Assembly: GCF_029537735.1 (NCBI RefSeq)
Contig: NZ_JARPUQ010000001.1
Location: forward strand, 370,965 to 434,964
DNA length: 64,000 nt
Direction of reading: 5' to 3'
Origin: Robiginitalea aestuariiviva
Lineage (GTDB): Bacteria > Bacteroidota > Bacteroidia > Flavobacteriales > Flavobacteriaceae
Part shown: in pieces, positions 1 to 9,448 of the stretch
Layout of the letters: every line of letters starts with the position of its first letter
How positions within the stretch are numbered: the stretch's first letter is position 1
Program-made: the position numbers and the translations under genes
The notes under the pieces: model-generated
Database searches by the model: none
What the model was told of the DNA's origin: nothing
Seen by the model: only the letters and a program-made list of their open reading frames with translations

Positions 1-1179
1 GGAAACGGTTTCAATCCCCATGGGGATTACGATCATCATATTGAGGATACCCATATACACCCCGCGCCGCTCCTGGGGCACAATTTTGGACACCATACTG
101 TAAGGGATGCCCATCATGGCCGCCCAGCCGATCCCAAACAACACCATGGGGAATAACACATAAGTCGGGTCTGAAATCTGCGGAATGGCAAACAGGGCAA
201 AGGCCGTACCCAAAAGGCTCAGGGCATAAACCCGTTTGCTGCCAAAGCGCATGGTCAATGGCACCAAAATCAGGGCCACCACTGTGGTAACCACATTATA
301 GGTCGTACTCATTTTGGCCGCTTGTGCCGTGGCTTCCGAGGTATCGAAACCCAGGGTAGACCGGAATAGGGGGGTTATGAATTGCCAGTACACAAACAGC
401 GCATACCACTGGAAGAAATACACCCCGGCCAGCTTCCACATAAACTTGGGCATCTCCCGAACCGCCTCGGCAATCTCCATGAAAGGGATTTTTACCCGCT
501 GGCCAAAGGGCAGGGCGCGGTGCTTGTTAATTACATCCATTTCCTCCGGGCTGGGCGGTATTTCGGGGGTTTTTACCACCGACCACAAAATGGTTGAGAG
601 GGAAAGGAAGGAACCTATAAAAAAGGAGTAATACAACCACTTGGGCACCTGACCGGTAATTTCCTCCCCGCCCCCAAACCAATCCTGAAACAGGAAAAGG
701 GAGGCATTGGCCAACAGGATGCCGGCACCCACAAACAGGCTCTGCATCTGGTATCCCAGGTTCATCTGCCGGTCCGGCAATTTGTCGCCCACAAAGGCGC
801 GGTACGGCTCCATGGCCATGTTGTTACCCACATCCAGAATCCACAACAGGCCCACGGCAAACCAGAGGGCCGGGCTCAGGGGGAACAAAAAGAGACAGAT
901 ACTCCCCAACAGGGCGCCAATCAGGAAGAATGGCTTCCTCCGGCCCCAGCGCGGAGACCAGGTCCGGTCCGAAATGGCCCCGATAATAGGTTGTACGATC
1001 AGGCCGGTTACCGGCCCGGCAATGTTTAGGATGGGCAGGATTTCTTCCTTGGCACCCAAGAACAGAAAGATGGGGTTAATGGCGCTTTGCTGTAGCCCGA
1101 AACTGTATTGGATTCCCAGAAAGCCAACATTCATGTTGAATATTTGCCAAAAACTCAGCTGGGGCTTCGGAATTTTCAT
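1..1179 (-). CDS. MFS sugar transporter, SLC45-like (3' end cut by window edge)
   Basis: Inner-membrane carrier, probably a proton-coupled importer of a disaccharide such as sucrose or maltose. I translated the minus strand: the frame stays open for 393 codons from the ATG at 1177-1179 to the window edge, so the C-terminus is missing. The N-terminus reads MKIPKPQLSFWQIFNMNVGF. After the second membrane segment comes a loop with SDRTWSPRWGRRKPFF, the conserved cytoplasmic loop of the SLC45/plant sucrose-transporter branch of the major facilitator superfamily. About nine or ten hydrophobic segments are visible. Related transporters in Bacteroidota often sit in maltodextrin or sucrose loci, which would lie left of this window. 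A TAACCTTG sequence 8 bases before the ATG resembles the -7 promoter element but is very close to the start. Substrate is inferred from family only. Confidence 0.85.
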   Translation of the reverse strand, partial: MKIPKPQLSFWQIFNMNVGFLGIQYSFGLQQSAINPIFLFLGAKEEILPILNIAGPVTGLIVQPIIGAISDRTWSPRWGRRKPFFLIGALLGSICLFLFPLSPALWFAVGLLWILDVGNNMAMEPYRAFVGDKLPDRQMNLGYQMQSLFVGAGILLANASLFLFQDWFGGGEEITGQVPKWLYYSFFIGSFLSLSTILWSVVKTPEIPPSPEEMDVINKHRALPFGQRVKIPFMEIAEAVREMPKFMWKLAGVYFFQWYALFVYWQFITPLFRSTLGFDTSEATAQAAKMSTTYNVVTTVVALILVPLTMRFGSKRVYALSLLGTAFALFAIPQISDPTYVLFPMVLFGIGWAAMMGIPYSMVSKIVPQERRGVYMGILNMMIVIPMGIETVS

Positions 1180-1313
1180 CTTTTCACAAGGTTAGGGGGT
1201 TCGCTCTGAAGGCTGAATATAGTGTTTTCATCTTTGGCCCGGGCCGGCATGTGGATAAATTCTCCCCATGCGGCCCAACGAAATCGTTTTCGTTTCAAGG
1301 ATCAGTGCGAACC

Positions 1314-2249
1314 CTATTCCTTTTCGGGGTCAGCTTGCAGAAAACGGATATTCCGTTTCAGGCCTTCAAACTTGGTCCGCTTAACCGCAGATTTTTGAAA
1401 AACCTTCCCAAAGACACTTTCGGTAATGTCCTGCCAGTCTTCGGGCTGCATCTGCAAAAGGTCCGGGTGGGGCTCAAAGGCGGGTTCCCGGTGGGGTTTG
1501 GCAAAGCGGTTCCAGGGGCAGACGTCCTGGCAGATGTCGCAGCCAAAAATCCAATCGTCCCAGGCGCCCTTAAAGGCGTCCGGGATCTCATTTTTCAATT
1601 CGATGGTGAAATAGGAGATGCAGCGGCTGCCATCTACCACATAGGGCTGCACAATGGCCTGGGTGGGGCAGGCATCCAGGCAGGCTGTGCAACTGCCGCA
1701 ATGGTCTGTTACCGGCCCGTCGTAGGCCAGGTCCAGGTCTACAATGAGTTCGGCGATAAAGTAAAAGGAGCCCGTCTTTTGGGTGAGCAGGTTGCTGTGT
1801 TTACCTATCCAGCCCAGCCCGCTTCGCGCGGCCCAGGCCTTATCCAGCACCGGGGCCGAATCCACAAAGGCGCGACCACCCACCTCCCCGATTTCCGTTT
1901 CGATAAAATGGTGGAGCTCCCGCAATTTGGCTTTGATCACGTGGTGGTAATCTGCCCCGTAGGCGTACTTGGAAACTTTGTAGGTGCCTTCCGGCTGGGT
2001 GGCCTCCGGGTAGTAATTGAGCAGGAGGGAAATCACCGAGCGGGCCCCAGGCACCAGTTTACGCGGGTCCAGGCGTTTGTCGAAATGATTTTCCATATAG
2101 GCCATCTCCCCGTGCATCCCCTGCCGGAGCCAACGTTCCAGGCGGGGCGCTTCCTCCTCCAGGAATTCGGCCCTGGAAATCCCACAAGCCATAAAGCCGA
2201 GGCGCTGGGCTTCGGCTTTGATCATTTGGCTGTATCGGGAAAGGTCCAT
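1314..2249 (-). CDS. queG: Epoxyqueuosine reductase QueG
   Basis: Cobalamin-dependent iron-sulfur enzyme of the cytoplasm that reduces epoxyqueuosine to queuosine at the wobble base of GUN-anticodon tRNAs. The 311-residue protein has the family's normal length for Bacteroidota. An N-terminal domain ([19 protein letters not shown]) is followed near residues 185-250 by two ferredoxin-type cysteine clusters: [12 protein letters not shown] and [10 protein letters not shown]. These bind two 4Fe-4S clusters. The conserved CISYFTIE stretch lies between them. It lies 148 bases downstream of the P450 gene on the same strand, and the sequence between holds a decayed cytochrome fragment. The function is well supported by the motifs. 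Confidence 0.96.
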   Translation of the reverse strand: MDLSRYSQMIKAEAQRLGFMACGISRAEFLEEEAPRLERWLRQGMHGEMAYMENHFDKRLDPRKLVPGARSVISLLLNYYPEATQPEGTYKVSKYAYGADYHHVIKAKLRELHHFIETEIGEVGGRAFVDSAPVLDKAWAARSGLGWIGKHSNLLTQKTGSFYFIAELIVDLDLAYDGPVTDHCGSCTACLDACPTQAIVQPYVVDGSRCISYFTIELKNEIPDAFKGAWDDWIFGCDICQDVCPWNRFAKPHREPAFEPHPDLLQMQPEDWQDITESVFGKVFQKSAVKRTKFEGLKRNIRFLQADPEKE

Positions 2250-2287
2250 AGGACCAAATTACGCTATTCGCCAGGAATACGAAATGT

Positions 2288-2428
2288 TCAGGACCCGGGG
2301 GGCGGCTGGTATGCAGGCACCACGTTGTCTTTGGGTTCCAGGGACTGCAGAAAGGCGAACATGGCTTCCAGGTCCGCATCGGTGAGGTTGCGCAGGGTCA
2401 GGGACGCGGGATCAGGGAAAGGGGTACC
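2288..2428 (-). pseudogene. Remnant of a c-type cytochrome C-terminus
   Basis: An open stretch of 46 codons ends at the TGA at 2288-2290 and starts inside the P450 3' end, in a different frame. It reads ...LRNLTDADLEAMFAFLQSL, then EPKDNVVPAYQPP. This is the usual tail of monohaem and dihaem cytochrome c proteins, in which an LTDEDLxAxFAYLxSLxPxxNxVP pattern follows the methionine ligand. No start codon, signal peptide or CxxCH haem site precedes it, because upstream sequence is the intact P450 gene. I therefore read it as the surviving 3' end of a cytochrome gene removed by deletion. The left boundary of homology is uncertain. Confidence 0.55.
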
Positions 2429-3804
2429 TGCCCGGGCTTAAGGGAAATTAGGGGCTGTATCTCCAGGGAACGGACAGGGGTATTGATTTGAAACTGGTGC
2501 AGCATCCACCCCAGGGCCAGGACCATTTCGTACATGGCAAAATTATTCCCGATACACATGCGCGGGCCGGCGCCAAAGGGATAAAAATGTTCGGATGGGC
2601 GCCGCGGGTTTTCGCTGGCAAACCGCTCCGGCCGGAAAGCATCCGCCTCTTCCCAAAGTTGGGGCAGCCGGTGCAATTCCACTACGCTCAGCAGCCAGGT
2701 AGTGCCTTTGGGGAATCGCTGGCCCCCGAGGGTTTCTTCCCTCAGGGAAACCCGGTCAATCACATACACCGGCGGGTACAGGCGCATGGCTTCTTCCACG
2801 CACTGGCGCACCAGGGGCAGGCCCTGCAGCAGGGCCATGGGCGGAGTGCGCTCCCAGTCCAGGCTGCGCGCCTGGGCTGCCGCCTTGTCCTGTACCTCCG
2901 GGTTACAGGCCAGCAAGTGCAGGGCAAAACTCAGGGCATTGGCCGTGGTTTCATGCCCGGCAGTAAAGAGGACCATAACCTCATCGATCAGCTGGGCACG
3001 GGTCATGGGCGTGCCGTCTTCATAGCGTGCAGCCAGCAGCATATCCAGTAAGTCGTGCTTTTCCTGGCCGGAGGCCACCCGCTTCGAGATGATGGTATCG
3101 AGCAGGCTGCGGGCATCGGCCGATAGGGACAAATGCCTGCGGATCCGGCCGGTAAGCCTGAACCACCAGACCAGGTAAGGCTGCCGCATTTCCCGGATCA
3201 GCATTTCCTGGTTATCCTGGGTGATTTGCTGCAGCCGGCGCATATCCCTGCGCAGGTCGCCCGCGCTGAACAGGGATCGGGCCACCACCTGAAAGGCCAG
3301 GTCACTCATATGCGGGAACACATCGAATTCCCTGCCCTCGGGCAGGGATGCCAACTCCGCCCGGATGGTTTGGAACATCAGCCCCAGCAGGCCTTCCAGC
3401 TTTTCTTTATGGAAGGCGGGTTGGATCAGCCTGCGGTGGCGTTTCCAGAATTTCCCTTCACTGGTCAGGATTCCATGGCCGATATATTTGGCCAGGTCCC
3501 GGGTCTGCAGGGTGGATTTGGAATACCCCCGGTGGTTTTTTTGCAGGATATGCCGGATCAGGTCCGGATGGCGGGTAAAGACGACCGGGGATCCCAACCC
3601 GATCTGCACCCGGAAGGTATGCCCGTGGCGTTCAAAATTTTCCCGGTGGAAGGGCAGGGGGTTTTTAAGGATGCGTTTGCGGTTGCGCAGGACTGTGCCG
3701 GTAGTCACCGTATGCAAGGCGGTCAGGTCCGCCTCCGGCACCGCCCCGGGGCCTTGCCCGCCCTGCGGCGCTCCGGGAACCGGCCGGGCCTCAACCCTCT
3801 CCAC
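2398..3804 (-). CDS. Cytochrome P450
   Basis: Haem-thiolate monooxygenase of 468 residues, normal length for a bacterial CYP102/CYP110-like P450. The I-helix oxygen-activation motif AGHETT is near residue 290, the K-helix ExxR as EEAMRLYP near 345, the PERF-type motif as FRPERFA, and the haem loop [10 protein letters not shown] carries the cysteine ligand. No membrane anchor or fused reductase is visible, so electrons must come from a separate ferredoxin or flavodoxin system. Its ATG lies 14 bases inside the 3' end of ruvB, which suggests translational coupling. The substrate cannot be deduced; fatty acid or terpenoid hydroxylation is common in the group. The extreme N-terminus, rich in G, P and A, looks poorly conserved, so the true start could be further in. 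Confidence 0.93.
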   Translation of the reverse strand: MERVEARPVPGAPQGGQGPGAVPEADLTALHTVTTGTVLRNRKRILKNPLPFHRENFERHGHTFRVQIGLGSPVVFTRHPDLIRHILQKNHRGYSKSTLQTRDLAKYIGHGILTSEGKFWKRHRRLIQPAFHKEKLEGLLGLMFQTIRAELASLPEGREFDVFPHMSDLAFQVVARSLFSAGDLRRDMRRLQQITQDNQEMLIREMRQPYLVWWFRLTGRIRRHLSLSADARSLLDTIISKRVASGQEKHDLLDMLLAARYEDGTPMTRAQLIDEVMVLFTAGHETTANALSFALHLLACNPEVQDKAAAQARSLDWERTPPMALLQGLPLVRQCVEEAMRLYPPVYVIDRVSLREETLGGQRFPKGTTWLLSVVELHRLPQLWEEADAFRPERFASENPRRPSEHFYPFGAGPRMCIGNNFAMYEMVLALGWMLHQFQINTPVRSLEIQPLISLKPGQVPLSLIPRP

Positions 3805-4825
3805 GGAACAAATCCGGTTGTGCCCCGCCTTTCATCCGCCCCAGGTGGCGGTAGGCCAATTCCGTTACTTCCCGGCCCCTGGGGGTACGCATAATAAAAC
3901 CTTGCTGGATCAGGAAGGGCTCGTACACCTCCTCTATGGTTTCGGCGTTTTCGGAAACCGCTGTGGCCAGGGTGGTAATGCCCACCGGTCCCCCTTTGAA
4001 TTTGTCGATGATGGTGGCCAGGATTTTGTTGTCCATCTCATCCAGGCCATAGGCATCCACGTTAAGGGCTTTCAGCCCAAAACGGGCAATGTCCATCCCG
4101 ATATTCCCATCTCCCTTAATCTGGGCAAAGTCCCGTACCCGGCGCAGCAAGGCATTGCAGATCCGGGGGGTGCCCCGGCTGCGACCGGCAATTTCTATGG
4201 CCGCTTCCTCGGTAATGCGCACTTTCAGGATATCCGCCGACCGCTGCACGATGGTAGACAGCAGTTCGGTGTCATAGTATTCCAGCCGGCTGGCAATACC
4301 AAAACGCGCCCGCATGGGGGCCGTGAGCAGCCCGGAGCGGGTGGTGGCCCCTACCAGGGTAAAAGGTTCCAGGTTTATTTGTACGGAACGGGCGTTGGGC
4401 CCGGATTCGATCATGATGTCGATCTTGTAATCCTCCATGGCGGAATACAGGTACTCTTCCACCACGGGGCTCAGCCGATGAATCTCGTCTATAAAAAGCA
4501 CATCCCGGGGTTCCAGGTTGGTCAACAGCCCGGCCAGGTCGCCGGGCTTATCCAGCACGGGGCCGGAAGTAACTTTTAGGCCCACCCCAAGCTCATTGGC
4601 CAGGATATGCGCCAGGGTGGTTTTCCCCAGCCCCGGGGGGCCGTGCAACAGGGTATGGTCCAGGGCTTCACCTCTCAGGTTGGCAGCCTGTACGAACACC
4701 TGCAGGTTCTCCAGTACCTGCTGCTGTCCGGTAAAGTCGTCAAAGGACACCGGCCTCAGGGCCCGTTCAATATCGAGTTCTTCTGGGGAAAGGTGTTCGC
4801 CGGTTGGATCCAGGTGCTCATTCAT
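3791..4825 (-). CDS. ruvB: Holliday junction branch migration helicase RuvB
   Basis: Hexameric AAA+ motor that, with RuvA, drives branch migration of Holliday junctions in recombination repair. The sequence shows Walker A (GPPGLGKT), Walker B (FIDEIHRL), sensor 1 (GATTRSG) and the C-terminal winged helix ending near [17 protein letters not shown] chose the ATG at 4825, giving 344 residues, because [17 protein letters not shown] is the conserved flavobacterial N-terminus. An upstream in-frame start at 4867 would add 14 residues with no resemblance to the family. The gene overlaps the start of the P450 gene by 14 bases. Confidence 0.97.
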   Translation of the reverse strand: MNEHLDPTGEHLSPEELDIERALRPVSFDDFTGQQQVLENLQVFVQAANLRGEALDHTLLHGPPGLGKTTLAHILANELGVGLKVTSGPVLDKPGDLAGLLTNLEPRDVLFIDEIHRLSPVVEEYLYSAMEDYKIDIMIESGPNARSVQINLEPFTLVGATTRSGLLTAPMRARFGIASRLEYYDTELLSTIVQRSADILKVRITEEAAIEIAGRSRGTPRICNALLRRVRDFAQIKGDGNIGMDIARFGLKALNVDAYGLDEMDNKILATIIDKFKGGPVGITTLATAVSENAETIEEVYEPFLIQQGFIMRTPRGREVTELAYRHLGRMKGGAQPDLFRGEG

Positions 4826-4930
4826 CGCCAAACAAAGATAACAAAAGCGCGGGTGCGCAACCAGCATTTAAAAGCTGCCGGCTGGGAATTGTCATTGATA
4901 ATTGTCATATTTAACCCCAAAGCTCCCCCC

Positions 4931-4938
4931 TACCTTTG
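4931..4938 (+). promoter_or_regulatory. Candidate -7 element of pckA promoter
   Basis: TACCTTTG fits the Bacteroidota -7 consensus TAnnTTTG and lies 67 bases before the pckA start. No good TTTG -33 element is seen at 19-21 bases upstream; the nearest TTG is 26 bases away. The divergent ruvB and pckA genes share this 180-base region. Confidence 0.55.
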
Positions 4939-5005
4939 TCCGATACCCCCGGCTAAAGGCCCCGTGCCGGCCAGGGGCAAAAACAATCCTTAAAACCATT
5001 CGTCA

Positions 5006-6592
5006 ATGGCAAGTTTTGACCTTTCCCAATACGGGATCCACGTAAATGAAATCCATCGCAATACCGCTGTCCCGGTGCTCTATGAAATCGGGCTGCGCAA
5101 GGAACCCGGCACCGCCATCTCGGATGTGGGCGCCCTGTTGGTGTATTCAGGCGAAAAAACCGGGCGCAGCCCCAAGGACAAACGCATTGTCCGCAGCCCG
5201 GAATCCGAAAAAAATATCGACTGGGGCGACATCAATATTGGCCTGGACCAGCACACCTATATGGTAAACCACGAGCGGGCCATCGATTACCTGAACATCT
5301 GCGAACGCCTCTTTGTGGTGGATGCCTTTGCCGGGTGGGACCCGAAGTACCGCATCAAGGTGCGCATTATCTGCACCCGGGCTTACCACGCCCTGTTTAT
5401 GCAAAACATGCTGATTATGCCCTCGGCCGAGGAACTGGAAAACTTTGGGGAACCGGATTATGTGGTCTTTAACGGAGGGGGCTTCCCGGCCAACAGCTAT
5501 ACCTCCGAAATGACCTCCAAAACCTCTGTGGATGTACACCTGGAGCGGCGGGAGATCGTAATCCTGGGCACCCAGTATGCCGGGGAAATGAAGAAAGGCA
5601 TCTTTGGGGTGATGAATTACCTTATGCCCCTGCAGGGCGTACTGCCCATGCACTGCTCGGCCAACGTGGGTACGGAAGGAGATGTAACCATCCTCTTCGG
5701 GCTTTCAGGCACCGGGAAGACCACCCTGAGTGCCGACCCCAAACGCAAGCTGATCGGAGACGACGAACACTGCTGGACGGACGAGGGCACCTTTAACATC
5801 GAAGGCGGCTGTTATGCCAAGGCCATTAACCTTTCCGCGGAAAGCGAACCGGATATTTTTAACGCCATCCGGTTTGGGACGGTCCTGGAAAACGTGGTTT
5901 ACGACAAGGTAACCCGCGAGGTAGATTATACCGATACCTCCATCACCCAGAATACCCGGGCCTCCTACCCCATCCACCATATTGAAAACGTGCAGGTACC
6001 CTGCGTGGCCGGGCACCCCAAACACGTGATCTTCCTGACCTGCGACGCCTTTGGGGTACTGCCCCCGGTAAGCAAGCTCAGCCCGGAGCAGGCCAGTTAC
6101 CATTTTATTTCCGGATATACGGCCAAAGTAGCCGGTACGGAAATGGGTATCACCGAACCCCAGGCCACCTTTAGCGCCTGCTTTGGGGCGGCCTTTATGA
6201 TGTGGCACCCCAACACCTATGCCGAATTGCTGGCCGAGAAAATCCGCAGACATGAGGTAACCGCCTGGCTGGTGAATACCGGCTGGACCGGAGGGGCGCA
6301 CGGTACAGGCTCCCGGATCAAACTGAAATACACCCGCGCCATGATCGACGCCATCCACCACGGGGATTTTGAAGGGGTCGACTTTACGGAAGACTCGGCC
6401 TTTGGCTTCCAGATCCCTAAATCCTGCCCCGGAGTACCGGATGAGGTTTTGGTGCCCGAAAACACCTGGGAGGATCAACAGGCCTATCAGGCTACCAAGG
6501 CAAAACTGGTGGGGTTGTTCCAGGAGAACTTCAAGAAATTTGAAGCAGGCGTGCATGCAGCCATCCGCGCTGCCGGCCCGAAGCTTCCCTAA
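5006..6592 (+). CDS. pckA: Phosphoenolpyruvate carboxykinase (ATP)
   Basis: Cytoplasmic enzyme that interconverts oxaloacetate plus ATP with phosphoenolpyruvate, CO2 and ADP. It is the gateway to gluconeogenesis and, in many Bacteroidota, also an anaplerotic step. The 528 residues match the ATP-dependent family. Visible signatures are the substrate-site YSGEKTGRSPKDKR, the P-loop GLSGTGKTTLS near residue 235, the metal-site LIGDDEHCW, and EGGCYAKAINLS. An ATG with the conserved start MASFDLSQYGI supports the chosen start. It stands alone between divergent ruvB and the convergent DUF2807 gene, so is probably monocistronic, and ends at a strong hairpin. Confidence 0.97.
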   Translation: MASFDLSQYGIHVNEIHRNTAVPVLYEIGLRKEPGTAISDVGALLVYSGEKTGRSPKDKRIVRSPESEKNIDWGDINIGLDQHTYMVNHERAIDYLNICERLFVVDAFAGWDPKYRIKVRIICTRAYHALFMQNMLIMPSAEELENFGEPDYVVFNGGGFPANSYTSEMTSKTSVDVHLERREIVILGTQYAGEMKKGIFGVMNYLMPLQGVLPMHCSANVGTEGDVTILFGLSGTGKTTLSADPKRKLIGDDEHCWTDEGTFNIEGGCYAKAINLSAESEPDIFNAIRFGTVLENVVYDKVTREVDYTDTSITQNTRASYPIHHIENVQVPCVAGHPKHVIFLTCDAFGVLPPVSKLSPEQASYHFISGYTAKVAGTEMGITEPQATFSACFGAAFMMWHPNTYAELLAEKIRRHEVTAWLVNTGWTGGAHGTGSRIKLKYTRAMIDAIHHGDFEGVDFTEDSAFGFQIPKSCPGVPDEVLVPENTWEDQQAYQATKAKLVGLFQENFKKFEAGVHAAIRAAGPKLP

Positions 6593-6603
6593 CCATGATG
6601 ATG

Positions 6604-6633
6604 AAAAAGCCCCCTGAACCGGGGGCTTTTTTA
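6604..6633. terminator. Bidirectional terminator between pckA and the DUF2807 gene
   Basis: Stem GCCCCC (6609-6614) with GGGGGC (6621-6626), extended by A:T pairs, loop TGAACC, T-run on both strands. It serves two convergent genes; the stop codon of the minus-strand gene lies in its right edge. Confidence 0.85.
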
Positions 6634-7473
6634 TTCGGGTTCCTTGTGAAGTTCGGCCCGGTCTGTAAACCGCTGAAGCTGTATGGCGGGCTGGCCGTAG
6701 AGGTAGGTGCGCGTTTGTCCGCTCAGGTCCAGCAGGGTTTCCTGCCGTGCCTGGACGCGGGCGGTCGCAGATCCCGCCAGTCGAAGCTCCAACTGGTCCG
6801 AGTGCAGGCGGGCGGCCTTTAAAGAGGTGTTATCACCCCCTTCAACCCGTGAAAAAACAGAGAGGCCTTCCAGGGTCAGGCCGGCATTCTGGGCCAGGGT
6901 AGCGGAAAGGCCGTCGGTAACCGTATAGAGCACCGCATCGGCCCGGGCCCCCAGGCGCAGGGAAACGGAATCCGCCTCCACATTCAGGTCTGCCCGGCTG
7001 CTGTCTTCCATAAAAAGGTCGAACCAGGCGGCCCGGGCGCGCAGGTTTACGCGTGCCCCGCCGCGGGCTACCACGGTTAATAGGTCCGTGGTAACCGGAT
7101 TCTCCGAAAATACCTCTCCATCCAGGGCTTCCACGGCATTGAGCTGGTTGGCATAGACCACTATCTTAAGGGCCTTACTGGCGGTAATATTGTAAAACGA
7201 AGATACCTGTAGCACACTGTCCCTCACCTCAAGGCGCAGCACGTCTACCAGGTTATCGTCCACTTCCAGCAGGTAGCCGGGGGCAGCTCCCATCCGCACC
7301 TCCACCTCCAGGGGGTCTGCCAGCCTCAGGGTATGGAAGCCCGGGAGGTCCTGGCGTACCTCTACGGGTACGCGACTGCCTTTAATCTTGGGTTTGCGCT
7401 GGGCGTTTGCCTGCGCCGGGGCCAGGATAAACAACAGGGCCAGGCCGCATGTCATTTGCCAAATACGTTTCAT
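6631..7473 (-). CDS. DUF2807 (GIN domain) secreted protein
   Basis: A 280-residue exported protein. The start at 7473 gives a clean signal peptide, MKRIWQMTCGLALLFILAPA followed by QANAQ. The in-frame start at 7506 would place 11 polar residues ahead of it. The mature part has the DUF2807 'head GIN' pattern: short beta strands with repeated S/A/D-rich turns, such as LNAVEALDGEVFSENPVTTD followed by GGARVNLRARAAWFDL, consistent with a right-handed parallel beta-helix. Family members lie in the periplasm or on the outer membrane of Bacteroidota; no biochemical role is established and I do not assign one. It converges with pckA on a shared terminator. Confidence 0.8.
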   Translation of the reverse strand: MKRIWQMTCGLALLFILAPAQANAQRKPKIKGSRVPVEVRQDLPGFHTLRLADPLEVEVRMGAAPGYLLEVDDNLVDVLRLEVRDSVLQVSSFYNITASKALKIVVYANQLNAVEALDGEVFSENPVTTDLLTVVARGGARVNLRARAAWFDLFMEDSSRADLNVEADSVSLRLGARADAVLYTVTDGLSATLAQNAGLTLEGLSVFSRVEGGDNTSLKAARLHSDQLELRLAGSATARVQARQETLLDLSGQTRTYLYGQPAIQLQRFTDRAELHKEPE

Positions 7474-7532
7474 AGGTTCTCGTTTTTCGCCTTTTAAAGA
7501 TATCACAATTCCGGACCAAACTTACCGGATAC

Positions 7533-7565
7533 GAAAAAGGCCCATCAAAAGACGGGCCGTTTTTC
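7533..7565 (-). terminator. Terminator at the end of the act-cta operon
   Basis: Read on the minus strand, GGCCCGTC pairs with GATGGGCC (one G:T pair) around a TTTT loop, followed by TTTTT. It lies just after the ctaD stop codon and closes the eight-gene respiratory operon. Confidence 0.8.
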
Positions 7566-7586
7566 GTTCAGAATGAGCTGGGGAGC

Positions 7587-9410
7587 TTAGTGATGCATCT
7601 CCTCTTCTCCTTCCTGAAGGGGAATGTGCTGAGGCACAAAATCCTGTCCTTCCAGAATGTATTCCCCGTTTTCGTACGTTTTGCTGTAATCATACGGCCA
7701 GCGGTGAACTTCCGGAATGGCACCCGGCCAGTTGCCGTGAATGTGCTCCTGCGGGGCCGTCCACTCCAGGGTAGTGGCACCCCAGGGGTTTTGCGGGCCG
7801 CGTTTGCCGTAGAAGATGCTGCGTACAAAGTTGTAGACAAATACCAGCTGGGCGGTGGCGGTAATGATGGCAAATACGGTCATGAGCACCTGTACGTCCA
7901 CCAGTTCGTCGAACATGGGGAAGGCGGTGTTCTGGTAGTAGCGTCGGGGGACCCCGGCCATCCCCACAAAGTGCATGGGGAAGAAAATCCCATAGGAACC
8001 GATGGCGGTAATCCAGAAGTGTACATACCCCAGATTCTTGTTCATCATACGGCCCTGGAACATTTTGGGGAACCAGTGGTATACCCCGGCAAACAGGCCG
8101 TATAGTGCAGAGATACCCATTACCAGGTGGAAGTGGGCCACTACAAAATAGGTGTCGTGGACGTTGATGTCCAGGGTGCTGTCTCCCAGGATAATCCCGG
8201 TAAGACCGCCGGTAATAAAGGTGGAAACCATCCCGATAGAGAAGAGCATCCCCGGGTTCAGCTGCAGGTTTCCTTTCCACAAGGTGGTAATCCAGTTAAA
8301 GGCTTTTACCGCAGAGGGGATAGCGATCAACAGGGTGGTAAAGGTAAATACGGATCCCAGGAAGGGGTTCATCCCGGAGATGAACATGTGGTGCCCCCAA
8401 ACAATGGTAGACAAAAAGGCGATTGCCAGAATGGAGGCAATCATAGCCCGGTATCCGAAGATGGGTTTGCGCGCATTTACAGACATCACCTCAGAGACAA
8501 TTCCCATGGCCGGGAGGATTACGATATATACCTCCGGGTGGCCCAGGAACCAGAACAGGTGCTCGAACAACACGGGGGAACCTCCCTGGTAATGGAGTAC
8601 TTCGCCCTGGATAAAAATGTCGGAGAGGAAGAAAGAGGTGCCAAAGCTGCGGTCCATGATCAGCAACAGGGCTGCAGACAGCAGTACGGGGAAGGAAATC
8701 ACCCCGATTACCGCGGTCACAAAGAAGGCCCAGATGGTCAGGGGCAGCCGCGTCATGGACATCCCTTTGGTACGCAGGTTCAGTACGGTTACGATATAGT
8801 TCAGCGATCCCAGCAGGGAAGAAGCGATAAAGATCGCCATAGACACCAGCCAGAGGGTCATCCCGGCCCCGGAGCCTGGTTGTGCCATAGGCAGGGCACT
8901 CAGCGGGGGATAAATGGTCCACCCGGCAGCAGCAGGTCCGGCTTCGACAAAAAGGGAGATAACCATGATCACACTGGAAAGGAAGAACATCCAGTACGAG
9001 AGCATGTTCAGGAAGCCGGAGGCCATATCCCGTGCACCAATCTGCAGCGGAATCAGCAGGTTACTGAAGGTACCGCTCAGGCCCGCGGTAAGTACAAAGA
9101 ACACCATGATGGTCCCGTGGATAGTTACCAGTGCCAGGTAAATATCGGCATCCATTACCCCGTCGGGGGCCCATTTGCCCAGCAGTGCCTCGAAAATGGG
9201 GAAGGATTCACCCGGCCAGGCCAGCTGCATCCGGAACAACAGGGACATGGCAATCCCGATGAATCCCATGATCAGACCTGTAATCAGGTACTGTTTGGAG
9301 ATCATCTTGTGATCCTGGCTGAAGATGTATTTGGTTACAAATGTTTCCTTGTGGTGGTGACCGTGATCGTCCGCGTGATCATCGGCGATGGCATGTGCAT
9401 GTGCTGACAT
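7587..9410 (-). CDS. ctaD: Cytochrome c oxidase subunit I
   Basis: Catalytic membrane subunit of an A-family haem-copper oxidase that reduces oxygen to water and pumps protons. It has 607 residues. Motifs seen are the CuB and active-site stretch HLFWFLGHPEVYIVILP with the cross-linked His-Tyr pair, the HH pair in WGHHMF, and HDTYFVVAHFHLVMG with the haem histidines. About twelve membrane helices are present. The N-terminus is unusually rich in histidine: seven in the first 20 residues. It is last in the operon after ctaC; no subunit III or IV gene follows here, so these must lie elsewhere. Its partner is ACIII encoded upstream, as in known ACIII-aa3 supercomplexes. Confidence 0.97.
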   Translation of the reverse strand: MSAHAHAIADDHADDHGHHHKETFVTKYIFSQDHKMISKQYLITGLIMGFIGIAMSLLFRMQLAWPGESFPIFEALLGKWAPDGVMDADIYLALVTIHGTIMVFFVLTAGLSGTFSNLLIPLQIGARDMASGFLNMLSYWMFFLSSVIMVISLFVEAGPAAAGWTIYPPLSALPMAQPGSGAGMTLWLVSMAIFIASSLLGSLNYIVTVLNLRTKGMSMTRLPLTIWAFFVTAVIGVISFPVLLSAALLLIMDRSFGTSFFLSDIFIQGEVLHYQGGSPVLFEHLFWFLGHPEVYIVILPAMGIVSEVMSVNARKPIFGYRAMIASILAIAFLSTIVWGHHMFISGMNPFLGSVFTFTTLLIAIPSAVKAFNWITTLWKGNLQLNPGMLFSIGMVSTFITGGLTGIILGDSTLDINVHDTYFVVAHFHLVMGISALYGLFAGVYHWFPKMFQGRMMNKNLGYVHFWITAIGSYGIFFPMHFVGMAGVPRRYYQNTAFPMFDELVDVQVLMTVFAIITATAQLVFVYNFVRSIFYGKRGPQNPWGATTLEWTAPQEHIHGNWPGAIPEVHRWPYDYSKTYENGEYILEGQDFVPQHIPLQEGEEEMHH

Positions 9411-9448
9411 AGTCCTTCTTGTTTTGTCTTCTTCCTAAAATAGCAATT

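Noticed and set aside
1251-2441. Plus-strand ORF of 396 codons
   Set aside because: It lies antisense to queG, whose two ferredoxin motifs are unmistakable; the plus-strand translation has no family features.
4826-4867. Upstream start for ruvB
   Set aside because: The 14 extra residues do not match the conserved N-terminus, and they run into the divergent promoter region.
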